DNA from: Paraspadella gotoi
Taxonomy: Eukaryota; Chaetognatha
DNA length: 64,000 nt
NCBI GenBank assembly: GCA_051294375.1
Contig: CM119267.1
Coordinates: forward strand, 24,873,783-24,937,782
Direction: 5' to 3'
Part shown: piece by piece, positions 45,701-56,500 of the stretch
How positions within the stretch are numbered: the stretch's first letter is position 1
How the letters are laid out: the number at the start of each line of letters is the position of its first letter
The notes under the pieces: model-generated
The model's input: the letters and a program-made list of their open reading frames with translations, nothing else
What the model was told of the DNA's origin: nothing
The model's database searches: none
Program-made: the position numbers and the translations under genes

Positions 45701-47855
45701 TGAGGGAGTCCTTGATAGGGTCATAGTTGAAGAAGGCTTTGACGAAGACTTGACTGGAGACCATGTGGTCGTAGTAAGAGGGGACGATCTTCAAGGTGAT
45801 AGAGCCGTTGGCCCGTTGGATCGTCGTTTGAAGCTAGACGGAGGAAATAGAGGGAGAGATGATGAAAGGAATAAAGAAAGAGGGGAGAAGAATTAAGGGA
45901 AGTAGAGAGGGAAAATGAGAGGAAGGGGAGTAAATGAAAGTAAGAAAGCAGAGAGTGAGAAGAAGACATTTTCAAAGAGAAATGAGAAGAGAACTGAAAC
46001 AATTTTTTGATTAAGGAAGAAACTACCAACTATAAAATTATTCACACTCGACCAATTATTCCACCCCTTCCCACCCAGGACCAAATTCCACTACTCTTCC
46101 CACCCTGGACCAATCATTCCACCCAGGATCAAATTCCACTACTCTTCCTACCATTAACAAATCATTCCATCCCCTTTCCCACCACCCAATTATTTTAACC
46201 AGTCTTTCTCCACCCCCAACCCCCTCAACAAACCTGAAGCGGAGATGAGACGGCGACCCCGTTGATTTCCTTGATGACGTCGCCCACGTGCAAGAGGCCC
46301 TGACGGTCGATCATCCCGCCCGCCATGATCCTGGCGATGGCCAGCTCTCCTTTCTCGTTCTCCTTGACGGTGATGCCGAGATGCTCTCCGGGAACTTTCC
46401 GGATGCCCACCATTCGGATCGAGTCGGCGCCGGGACCCTCGTAGTCGTCCACCGACGCCAACTCGGCGGAACCCGAGGTCGCGCTGAGTCGCCCGTTGCT
46501 CGTCGGGTCAGACTCTCGCTTTATTTTGAGAATTGGGGATTGGGGGGATGAAAGCCAATTTAGTAGGATAAAAGATTGCCTGTACCGTGTGCAATGTATG
46601 AAATTGATACAAACAATATAAAAATTATCCATTCATTTTGACTTTGGACACTGGACTGGCTTGCAATCATGACTCTCTCACTCAGTCTAGTTAAATAACT
46701 AGCAGAGTATTTGGCCTTCCTCTCAATGAAGTCGTATATTTCGTATAACTTATATACAGTTTGTAAACAATGTCCAGTTGCCTCACACCTGCATCTTGGC
46801 CTTGGCGATGGCATCGTGCGTGTCCAGGAGGGATCGAATTTGCAGGTTCTTGAGGAGGCGCGCGAGTTCGGCGGCGCCGGGGCGTCCGCGACGTTCGAGG
46901 ATGTTGAGGTCATCGAGGATACCGTTCACCGTCTCGTGACTGCAGAGGGGATTAAAGGTGATCCTTATTGTGATAACTAATTGTGTTTGTGTAAGGTAAA
47001 GTAAAAAAGAAATAAAAGGATCAAACTCTCTGACGACTATCGGTCTCTTTAAAGAAAAATAAAACCGGTTTTTTTGAGTCAAAACCGATAAAAATCTAGA
47101 AACAAGATTCCCCACAGAATCGCGGGAGACGTGTGCTCTTTTCCTTTAGATGCCTTTATAAGTTTACATGTCATACTACTGTGTTTATTTATTGAAAAAT
47201 AACGGAACCATGAAAAAATACAGTAAAAAAAATTTAATTTTTAATTTTTTTAGATTTTATATGTGAAAGTGATCGTTTTATGTATAAATGTAGTCGTAAT
47301 ATGCTAATTGATCACTGAAGAAAGCGAACCTGTTTGGAGGACCCTCGGGATTCAAAGAGTGAAATTCAGATTCGTCATTGTTCAACTGATGATGACCCAA
47401 AGCGAGAGATTTCAAAACCGGCGAAGTCGTTAATCCTAAACAATGAAGTAAAGTTGGAGTCCCGGATTGCGAGGTAAATGACAACGAAATGTCTCGGGAC
47501 CAACGGGGTGAACCTGGTGTGGGCCAGGTCACTACTTTTTCTTCAGAACTCTATGAAATATCCACATTTAGAGAAATGTTTTTCTCGCGGGGGGGCATCT
47601 TATATTATTATTTATTGTTGACCTTATGGTTAGTGGTAGAATGCTCGCATTGTTCTTCTTGCTGTTTTACTTGATAATGTTTATGAATTTTATCTAAAAT
47701 CCTTCTAATTTGATGAATTCCTCTTCCTCTTTTCTGTTAACTACCTAAGTTGAATATGTTGCCACGAGACTCTTAAACTGACCTTGCAAGAAGATGAGGT
47801 CCGTCTCTTGAGGAAGAGTCCCCAAAGAGGAATTGCTGAGAGTCGAATCATTCAT
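39732..47855 (-). CDS. MPP2/MPP6 (PALS2, varicose) family MAGUK scaffold
   Basis: This is a membrane-associated guanylate-kinase scaffold of cell junctions. Twelve exons join in frame to 601 aa: 47783-47855, 47330-47435, 46789-46939, 46234-46518, 45651-45833, 45459-45566, 45167-45373, 44809-44971, 41346-41458, 40823-40959, 40300-40417 and 39732-39893. Two L27 regions (about 13-50 and 60-108, ending LLDTHDAIAKAKM) are followed by PDZ (about 143-215; GGMIDRQGLLHVGD), SH3 (about 235-300; FNYDP, PCKEAG), a HOOK/KKKKK linker, and a guanylate kinase-like domain from KTLVLIGAQGVGRRSLKN to the C-terminal WVPVSWVY. The ending and the PDZ loop are diagnostic of MPP2/MPP6. The P-loop is GAQGVGRRS, degenerate as in other MAGUKs, so nucleotide kinase activity is not expected. 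Intron 8 hosts an opposite-strand gene. The acceptor of exon 10 lies at the edge of a minisatellite. Confidence 0.96.
40040..40255 (-). repeat. tRNA-related SINE-like element in an MPP intron
   Basis: On the minus strand there is a B-box-like CGGGTTCAATCCC near 40170-40185, followed by a GGCCGTAAACC stretch. It lies in the last MPP intron between exons 12 and 11. Confidence 0.5.
40951..41215 (-). repeat. ~68-nt minisatellite that duplicates the MPP exon 10 acceptor
   Basis: About 3.7 units start at 40954, 41023, 41091 and 41160. Each contains the minus-strand sequence CTCACCACAG followed by GCCATCAAAG, which is the exon 10 acceptor plus its first coding bases. Only the unit at 40959 continues into the exon. 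Confidence 0.85.
41740..42576. repeat. TIR-family and associated repeat in MPP intron 8
   Basis: 41760-42345 is the inverted counterpart of 4740-5690. 42350-42548 is the right part of the TIR element, ending ATATGAAGCCTTCTG. The next 28 nt are identical to the gene A exon 5 acceptor region. Confidence 0.7.
42843..43799 (+). CDS. RS-rich, lysine/arginine-rich basic protein, nested in an MPP intron
   Basis: Five exons on the plus strand join in frame: 42843-42877, 42984-43048, 43147-43251, 43335-43412 and 43489-43799 (197 aa). All four introns are short (about 75-110 nt) with good GTGAGT/GTTAGT/GTGAGA/GTGTGG donors and CAG acceptors. After MNVDKKRGSS the protein has an RS domain (RSRSRS, SRSRSKSS) with HGHGD inserts, then EKSTKKIDKLAKANK, and a C-terminal half of Ser/Pro/Lys/Arg (KKRPRSLAARSKSRPGRG ending GKKRR) that resembles a histone H1 tail. 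No RRM is present. It could be a splicing-related RS protein or a basic chromatin protein; I cannot choose. It lies entirely in MPP intron 8, opposite to the host gene, so its promoter and terminator are intronic. Confidence 0.82.
44085..44205. repeat. Small inverted repeat in MPP intron 8
   Basis: GTGAGAGGGATTTTGGAAAA at about 44091 is matched in inverse by TTTGGAAAATCCCTCTCAT at about 44179. The ~70-nt spacer is AT-rich. It may be a short foldback element. Confidence 0.5.
44200..44805. repeat. Interspersed repeat R2, copy beginning at the MPP exon 8 donor
   Basis: This is the inverted counterpart of 27312-28070. Its outer end (minus strand TAGAGTGATGTGAAAAT) starts only a few bases after the exon 8 donor GTGAGTAG. 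Confidence 0.7.
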
Positions 47856-48745
47856 TTTTTTTTGTTAACCGCAGAGTTTCGTGATTTACAGACAGATCTT
47901 TTTTAGGTTTTTTTTTTTCTTTTTTCAAAATCCGAGGTTGAAAAATTGCTGCATTTAAAGACGAATATATTTCGAGATTCTAAGTTCGTATTTTTTATTT
48001 AGTTAATCGGTGCTTGAATCCATTAGGGTAAATACGGCGTGAAAAAAACCCGCCATCAATTAAGCGCGGAGTTTTTAAAAAAAAAACTTTTTAATAAAAG
48101 TGATGTTTAGGAGGCATGCAATGTAAATCTGAAATGAAAATGGCATTTTGTTGAGTATAAGAAGAATTTAAAAAAATATTTCTCGCTTTAAAAGAAACAA
48201 GAAAAAAAAAAAAAAAAACACTCGAACATATCAATTTTTTTTCAAGTTGCAAAATTAAAGTCATTGACATTTCGTAGTTTGTTAGTTATCGAATGTCAAA
48301 AGCGGAACGAAAACAAAAACTGTCAAAAAAGATGTTTTTTTTCACTTGACTTTGTTTTTAAAGTCTTATTTGGCATTTTTGTTATATTTTTTCGTTTATT
48401 TTTTTTTCAAAGGCGAACTATGTTGGTCGCGAGGTTTTGAGTCAAATGAGCTTAAAAACCGAAGTCGGAAAAAAAACGAAGAAAAAAGAATTTTTTTCGG
48501 CGCTGAGAGTCGACAAATAAAAAATACAAAAATCGGCAAAAATTAAATCAATTAATATAGAATTAATTGGAACAGAAATGAGCAACTGAAAAAAGAAATT
48601 TATTGAATGATTCCCATCTTTTCTCCATCATCTGTGCTTTCCTTGCAGCTGCTCCTTATCATCACTACCCCATTTCTTCCCTATCTGTCTGTCATTTCTC
48701 CATCATCTGTGCTTTCCTACCAGATTTTCTCCATCGCCACAACTT
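47856..48745. other. Intergenic: CatSper gamma 3' flank and MPP promoter side
   Basis: No exon is seen on either strand. There are poly-A/T runs and a purine-rich patch at 48460-48530. It should contain the MPP promoter and 5' UTR and the short CatSper gamma 3' UTR. Confidence 0.45.
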
Positions 48746-51700
48746 TCAATCCGCCCCGGCCGCTGTCGTATCATCCGACTCGTCTCCTTCTTCCTGTTTG
48801 TAAACAGGGGGCTCGGTGATGGTGGAGCCGCTCCGCACCGCCTCCTCGCGGCGCCGGCGCCGCCTTTCCCGCCATTTTCGGCATCTGTTGTTCCAGTGGA
48901 TGATCATGTAGATGCTGACGATGAAGAGGAGGCCACCGGTAGCGCCGACTATGATGAAGACGCGGATGAGAAGGGGGACTTTGACGAAGTGAACGCGGAT
49001 GGGAAATCGAAAGGTGAAGTCACACGACGGGAATCTGAGAATAATAAAAAAAAAACAAAAAAAATTTTTTTTAAATTCGTAAACCCCCCCCCAAAAAAAA
49101 AGAAAGAGGGGAAAATTTAAAAAAAAATGATGTGGCGGTCTATTCACACCACCTCACGTCCACCATTGTTCAGCCAAATCCATTGGCTCAGAGGGGGAAC
49201 ACAACATCCCAGCTGTAGTGATCCATCCATAGTCCTAATGACTTCCCCTCTGCGTTGGCAAAGCGAGACCGTCCTAGGTAACCGCGCCAGTGACTGGATG
49301 TGTCACTGAGGGTTGGAAGCCCCAAAGCCAACAGTGAGATGCCCCATCCCAATGGGCATCACAGGCAACCCGGCTGTTGCCATAAGTGGTGAGCCCTACT
49401 ATCGAATACGCAACCTTCTCAGGGTACGCTACGACAAATGCCTATGCCCTGCCGACTTCGGGTATGCTACGACAAACGACTATGCCCCCACCACTCGCAC
49501 TCTCTCTCTCTCTTCCACTATGGTAACAGTCTTGTCAGACACCTCTCAGGCTTGAGGAATTTGAGTGATGTCTTGGCCCGGGGATTCTGTGGCAGTATAT
49601 TCACACCGCCTCATGTCCACCATTGTTCAGCCAAATCCATTGGCTCAGAGGGGGAACCCACCATCCCAAGTTTTTATTGTTCCATCCACAGTGCTAACGA
49701 CTTCCCTCTGCGTTGGCAAAGCGAGACCGTCCTAGGGTAACCGCGCCAGTGACTGGATGCGTCACTGAGGGTCGGAAGCCCCCAAAGCCAAGAGTGAAAT
49801 GCCCCATCCCAATGGGTATCACAGGCAACCCGGCTGTTGCCATAATGGCATAAATTAAATGAAAGGAAGAAAAAAAACCTTTCCGCGATCCCAATGTTGG
49901 AGAATTCCATGAGAAAGAAATAGACGGGCGGAATGAACCACTTGAGCGGAAGGCGATTGTAGCAGTCGAGCGAAGAGACTTCGCAACCAAATTGAAAGTA
50001 ATTCTCTAAACTTCCGTCGTAGATCTTTTGATTATGAACTGTGCACTCGCGATCTTTTTGGTCGGGGAACAGCGGGATCTCGCTGAGACGAAAAAAGAAT
50101 AGAGAGAGATTCGCAACCAAATCAATAGTGAAGAGGAGAGGGGGCGAGAGAGACCTGCTTGAAGAGTCGGACTCGGGAACGGCGAGAATGGCCTCGTCAG
50201 GTTTGAAGAGATCCTTCTGGTGAGCGGAGGCGCGGCACAAAGGGTTCGACTTCATCACGACGTCGGGGGTCCAATACTCTAGCTCTTTCCAATTCCTTCC
50301 GCCGCCGATGATGTTCAAAGTGAATTTGTCGTCGTACAATCGAGTCCAGCCGGTCGACTGCGAGTCGGGCCAAAGGAACGACAAACGCACACACTCTTTC
50401 TTTCTCTCTTTAACAGTCCCACCTGTTGTTCAAAATAGAACTGAGGCTGAAAGGATTCCAGACTGTGCAGACAGATGGGAACGCCGGCGGGGTTGTAGCC
50501 GATCGGAGGTCCCTCGTCGTCGATGTCGATGCAGTCCCAGTGCGAAGATTTTAAACGAGTTCTATTAGTAATATTTAAAACCTTATTGGTTAAAATTTTA
50601 AAAAAACATGGGGCTTATTGTACATCAAATAGGACCCCAGATCCCTCTGTTAGACAGGGATGAATTCCAAATCGCGCGGATGGCTTCGGTTCAATGGTTA
50701 CGATCACAATAAGGAAAAAAAAATACAGATGAAGAATAACAAAAGGAAGGCACTTTTCCTAATTTTTCCGGACCTGTTTATCCGCACACTGATATCCGGC
50801 GGGCACCCGATGTGGACCGTCGTCTTGGCAACGCCAAGGAACGGAGACTCTGTCTCGGAAAGGCGTTCGCCACGGAGCGGACAGCGGAATCCGGCTTCGG
50901 TCAAGCGAAGAGAAACTTCCACAGGTACGTTGGCCACACCAGGCGCCTGTTGGGGAATGATTGACCGAGCCAGATCGCTGGCCGTCGGAAAAAAGATACA
51001 AAATTTACTCGAATTTCCGGGCAAAGATCATTTTCATCTCGCGCCAACTGCAAACCTCGTCCTTATCGACACCAAAAAGTCGATAGTCAAGTTCTCTAGG
51101 TGCACGACTTTCTGGACGGTGAACTGCAGCAGCGTCGCGTCGGAGGTGCTGACGATTAGATCCAAATCCCTGAGACGATCTTTGAGTTTCCGTCGAGTCT
51201 CGATCCGCAAAGACTTAAACCCCTCCTGGGTCGAATTTATCGCATTCTCCGACAAAGGCGGGAGGTTCAAGTCCTGTGAGTGGTCGTGGACGTTAAGTCA
51301 TCAAAAGTAGTCAACCGCCAAAGTTTAACCGCTGAAACCTTTTGCAGGATGTCGTCGAGAAAGCTGTTGATATTGTCGAGGACGGCGTGGACTTTAATGC
51401 TGATAACGGACTCAATGACCCAGATGTTTTCGGGAAAGGCGGCCAGCGTCTTGGTGAGCTTGGGCCGGTTCAGATAAAAAACGTCCGTGTAAAAAAGGCT
51501 CGTTTCTGCTTGTACTTTTTTGTACTGCAGGAGACGTCGGTCGATGGATGAAATAGAATATTCATAATTCGATTATTAGTGAGAGTCAATTTATGTTAAT
51601 TAAATCGAAGACTGTTAAATTATCCACCCGCAAAAAATTGGAGATGTTCTTAGCGAGATCGAAGTAGCCTCTTCCGCTCATGTGAAAGAGCGCCATTCCC

Positions 51701-53552
51701 TTTTGGTCGCCGAAGTACTTTGTCCAGAACTTTTCATCGGTGTCCATCGGGAGGTTCTGATCCTTGAGAACCTCGAGAGGCAGGGAAGCCACCTTCAAAA
51801 TTAATTTGAGGAGGATACAGTCGAGCTTCTCCCACCTCTTCCTTTTCTATCGCTTATTCTTTCAATTCCCTCGCCTTTCCTTTCTCTCACCGTCCAATAA
51901 GCCAACATATCAGCTTCGGACAAATAACCCGGCGGATCGCGCCACGCCTCTGGCGAGTGAAACGTCCAATGGTTATTACTGAAAAAGCGAAAAAAATAGA
52001 AAAACCGCGATATAAAAAGCCTACCATACTGTATATATGAGAAAGGACAACCGAGTGGCAACGGCGTAAGGCTCTATCTCGTAGAAAACGCGAGCATACG
52101 GGCAAAAGCCCCGGTTGTAAGCGGTGGGAGGCAGAGAAGGGGGCGGGGAAGAGGGGTTCTCCTCCTCCTCCGCAGCCAACGACTCCGCCTCCTCGTTGGC
52201 GAAAAAGGCGGCTAAGTTTTCCGTCGTCCACATATCGTCGAGAGGAAATTCCTCGTGATGAATTCCACCTGAATGGAGAAGCTCCAAAGTTTAATCCCAG
52301 CATTATCATATCACCATCAATTCGCTATCATATCACTATCATGTCAATAAATCATCATAAAACGACCTCCGCCATCGCAGAGAAGAAAGACTCGGCCGAA
52401 ATCATCCTGAGTCAGGCCAACGGGTTTGTCGCAATCGAAGGATCTCTTCAACCTTTCGGTGTCGATAAGGGAGAGGGGGAATTAATCCTTATTGTTATCC
52501 CACCCGGCCACGCCTACCGATCTCGACTTGGCATTATTCACCGAATCAGCGTCAAAAAAATGGGATCGGACAGATCGGTCCAGAGATGAAGATCAGTCAA
52601 AGGATCCGCGACCAAGACGAAGAATCCCGAGGCGGCTTTGGCCAGCCAACAAAAAACGCCCTTTTTAAATTGGTCATGGGAAATTAATTTTGACTCATAA
52701 TAAAAAATCTTAAAAGCATAAGGATCGTCGCAATTTTGATACTAAAAAAAATTAAATTTGAGAAAAAAAAATTAATTCTATTTTGCGATTGTCAATTAAA
52801 AAAATAATAAAGTACCGAGGAAAATTAAAGTTACAGTTTCTGAAAAAAAAAAACTTTTTCATTGTCAAATAAACTGATCAGCAGACGCAGCCCTGAGAAA
52901 AAAAATCTTAAAAGCATAAGGATCGTCGCAATTGCATAGAAATCGTGGATTGACGACAAATTTTGATACTAAAAAAAATCAATTTTGAAAAAAAAAAAAA
53001 AATTATAAACAGAAAGAAAAAGAAGAAAAGAATAAATAAAGAATAGAAAGGAAAGAAAGAATAGAAAAAAAAGAATAGAAAGGAAAGAAAGAATAGAAAG
53101 GAAAGAAAGGAAAGAAAGAATAGAAAGGAAAGAAAGGAAAGAAAAGAATAGAAAGGAAAGAAAGAATAGAAAGGAAGAAAGAATAGAAAGGAAAGGAAAG
53201 AAAGAATAGAAAGGGGGAAAAAGAAAATTAATTTATAAACAGAAAGAAAAATTCTATTTTGCGATTGTCAATTTACAGTTCTGAAAAAAAAAAAAAAACA
53301 AAGTAAAATAACTTATTTTCGAGTTTAACTTTAAGCACGCATAAGCAAGCAGTTTGATCGAATGCGACCTCTCTAAACACTGTCAGCATTCCCAGACAAA
53401 AGACAAAGTGAAACTTGAATCAGACTGACGAAGTGAAGTAAAGACTAAAGTGAAATAAAAACCCGATGTTACTATAGCAAAATGATAACATGCACGAATG
53501 CGATGCCTAATTTTACGAGTTCAATCCCAATTCAATTTTTTTTTAAATAAAA

Positions 53553-53589
<37 letters not shown>

Positions 53590-56500
53590 AAGAAATCAAA
53601 TGGGCAGCAGGAGAAAAGAGAGAAAAAGAGAGAGCCCCTGCAGAGCCAGCTGCAGACTCAAAAGGCAGCAGCAAAAGCAGCAGGAGAAAAATAAGAAAAA
53701 GAATAAGCCCCTGCAGAGCCAGCTGCAGACTCGTTTTTTTCCCCTATGATTATGAATCAGTGAATAGGGAAAAGAGAGAGGGAGAGAGACATGTAATTAA
53801 AAGAAAAAGAGAAGAGAGAAAGAAATATGAAAATAAAAGAGAGAAAATTTGTTTGTTTCGATAAAAAGTAAACAAAACATTTAATAAGCACATCGATGAT
53901 GAGAAGATGTAATATAATTTTCAGCTTCATAAACCCAAATTTAATCATAAAAAAGGCGATCTATAATTTGGAACGCCGACGACGACGACACTTATGCGCA
54001 AAAGTGTTACAATATCGTCGCAAACGCTTAGCGATTGCGACGATAAAAAGGAGAGAAAGAAAGAGAAAGAAGCCAAATCGTCTTCGGACGAATCAGCAGC
54101 GGCAGCAGCAAAGGCAGCCAGAAAAAAAAGAAATCAAAAGGCAGCAAAAGAAGTAAAGAGAGAAAAAGAAAAAGCCCCTGCAGAGCTAACTGCAGACTCG
54201 TTTTTTTTCTACGATGAATCAGCCTGGGGAAAAGAAAGAGATGGCTACATATAATTAAAAGAGAAAAGAGTGAGAGAAGGAGACATAAAAATAAAAGAGA
54301 ATTTGTTTGTTTTGATAAAATGTAAACAAAACATATTTAATAACTGACCTCACCCAATTTCAAGGACCTCGATGATGAGAAGCTGTATATAAATTTTCAG
54401 CTTCATACACCCAAATTTAATCATTAAAATGGCGATCGATAAGTTGGAACGCCGACGACGACGACGACTACGCCACTTATGCGCAATAGCGTTACAAGAT
54501 AAAAAGAATAAAAAGAAAAGGAGGAGAGCGGAGACCTTGGGTGTGGAAACGTAGGCGACCATCTTGAGCGGAATGGGTTTGCCTCCCACGTTGACGGGAT
54601 ACTCGATCCTCTTCATCTCGAATCCTGTCCACGTCACGGAGACGATCCCCTTGCCGGTGTTGAGGCGGATGAGGGCGTCCATTGCTAAAGTAATTAATTT
54701 GAATATTATTATTCGATATGAGTTATTTAATTTGCACAGTGCAGTCTTTGAAGAATTGTTAACATCAGGTAAAAATTGAAAAGCGCTGTAAAATTCGTCG
54801 TCATCAATATTTTTTATACATAATTACATATACAACTTGATTGCCATACCCGTAAGCGATCCGTCGAAAGCGACCTGATCCTCATCAAAATCAGCGCCGA
54901 TCGAGACTCGGGCGGTGACTGACCAAGCGCCGCGTCCGGGCCTCGGCATCGCCAGGAGGCGCGAGTTCCGCTTGTAGAGGACGACCCGCGCCGCGGATCC
55001 GTCGCTCACTACAAAGACGAAGGCGAAGCGAAGAGTCGTGGAGAGACGAGAGCCGAAGACTGGATGAGCGAGATGGATCGAGTTGTTAGTGGTTTTACTC
55101 AGTTGTCGTTGTAAATGTTTAAGTTTGAAAAACCCATCAAGCCAAATCATTGAACAGAAAATTAAGACAAGGAGGCGAAAATAAAAAACAATCCGCCCTC
55201 CTCGCCTATGGAGCAAGAAGAGACTCCTTTAGAGAAGAGGAACTGGCAGAGATCGCGTCCTTTGTTGTCTTCAAAATCGGCGAAGACGGTGAGATCTGTC
55301 TTCGTCTTGGAGTCTCGCTTCGAGTGGATCGCACAGTTGAAGTAAGTCCAAGTTGTTGCCCTGATTCAAGGATCGAGATTCGCCGCATTAACCTTTCGTG
55401 CCAAGTATATACATACTTAAAATAAAGTGGTCTCGACATCGATATCGCTCCGCCGGACATCGCTATCGCTCCACCCGACATTGCTATCACTCCACCCGAC
55501 ATTGCTATCACTCCACCCAACATTGCTATCGCTCTACCCGTCATTGCTATCGCTCCAACCTTTCATTGCTCTCGTTCCATTGTCGCCCACAGTCTATCAG
55601 CTGCGGTCTCCGGACATGAGGCACCTCGCGGTTGAACAGATCGCACGAGAGACAAATGCGAGTCGTGTTGAGGAAAATGGAGACGTAATGCTGAAAATAT
55701 ATCAATACATAAATTCTTTTTGTTTCGTTGTGTATGAGATTTAACAAAAAATTGGTTTTTAGGCAACTGGCGAATCCTAAAATTCGCCTCCCGTATAGCT
55801 TGGAGAAACTCAGCTCGTCCCATTGGCTTGGACAGCTAAGTACTCGTTCAGCTAAGTACTCGTTCACCAACCGTGAGTTCGGGGTTCAATCCCCTCACGG
55901 TCAAGCTAGTTAAAGTGTGATGGTGTCGGCATAAACACGCCAGTGACATGGGGTGGTCACTGCAGGTCCAAAGCCCTGAGCGCCAGCTGTTGGGAGATGC
56001 CTCACACCCCAGGCATCACACATGTCCCCCCGTTGCCATACAACAACGATTTTTAAAAAAATTATATAGACATGTTTCGACTCTCATATGAGTCTTCATC
56101 AGCGCATTGATAATTTGTGAAATTTCGTAACAGAAGAGAGAGTGACCTTTGGTGTGTGTGTCTCTCTCTCTCTCTCAACATGTCTGCTTTATTAAAATAA
56201 AATCGTTGTTGCCTCAAAAACCATTTTTTCGTTAAATATATAATTGTATAATCTGTATTGTATAACAAACTTTTCCGTCATTAGAGACGCCGACGATGGA
56301 ATCGAAGAAGCCGGCCTGAGGAAGAACCTGGAGTCTTTTCACACAAAAGGTGGACTTAGAAAACTCATCCTTGAGCAGACGAAGCGTCGGACGTGAAGTC
56401 ATGTAGAGGACGCCTGATTGAGAGTAGTTCTGAAAGCGGAAGCAAGGGGTTCTTCATTATGTTGCCTAATTTTCGTTCTTGCAGTATTATTTATACTATA

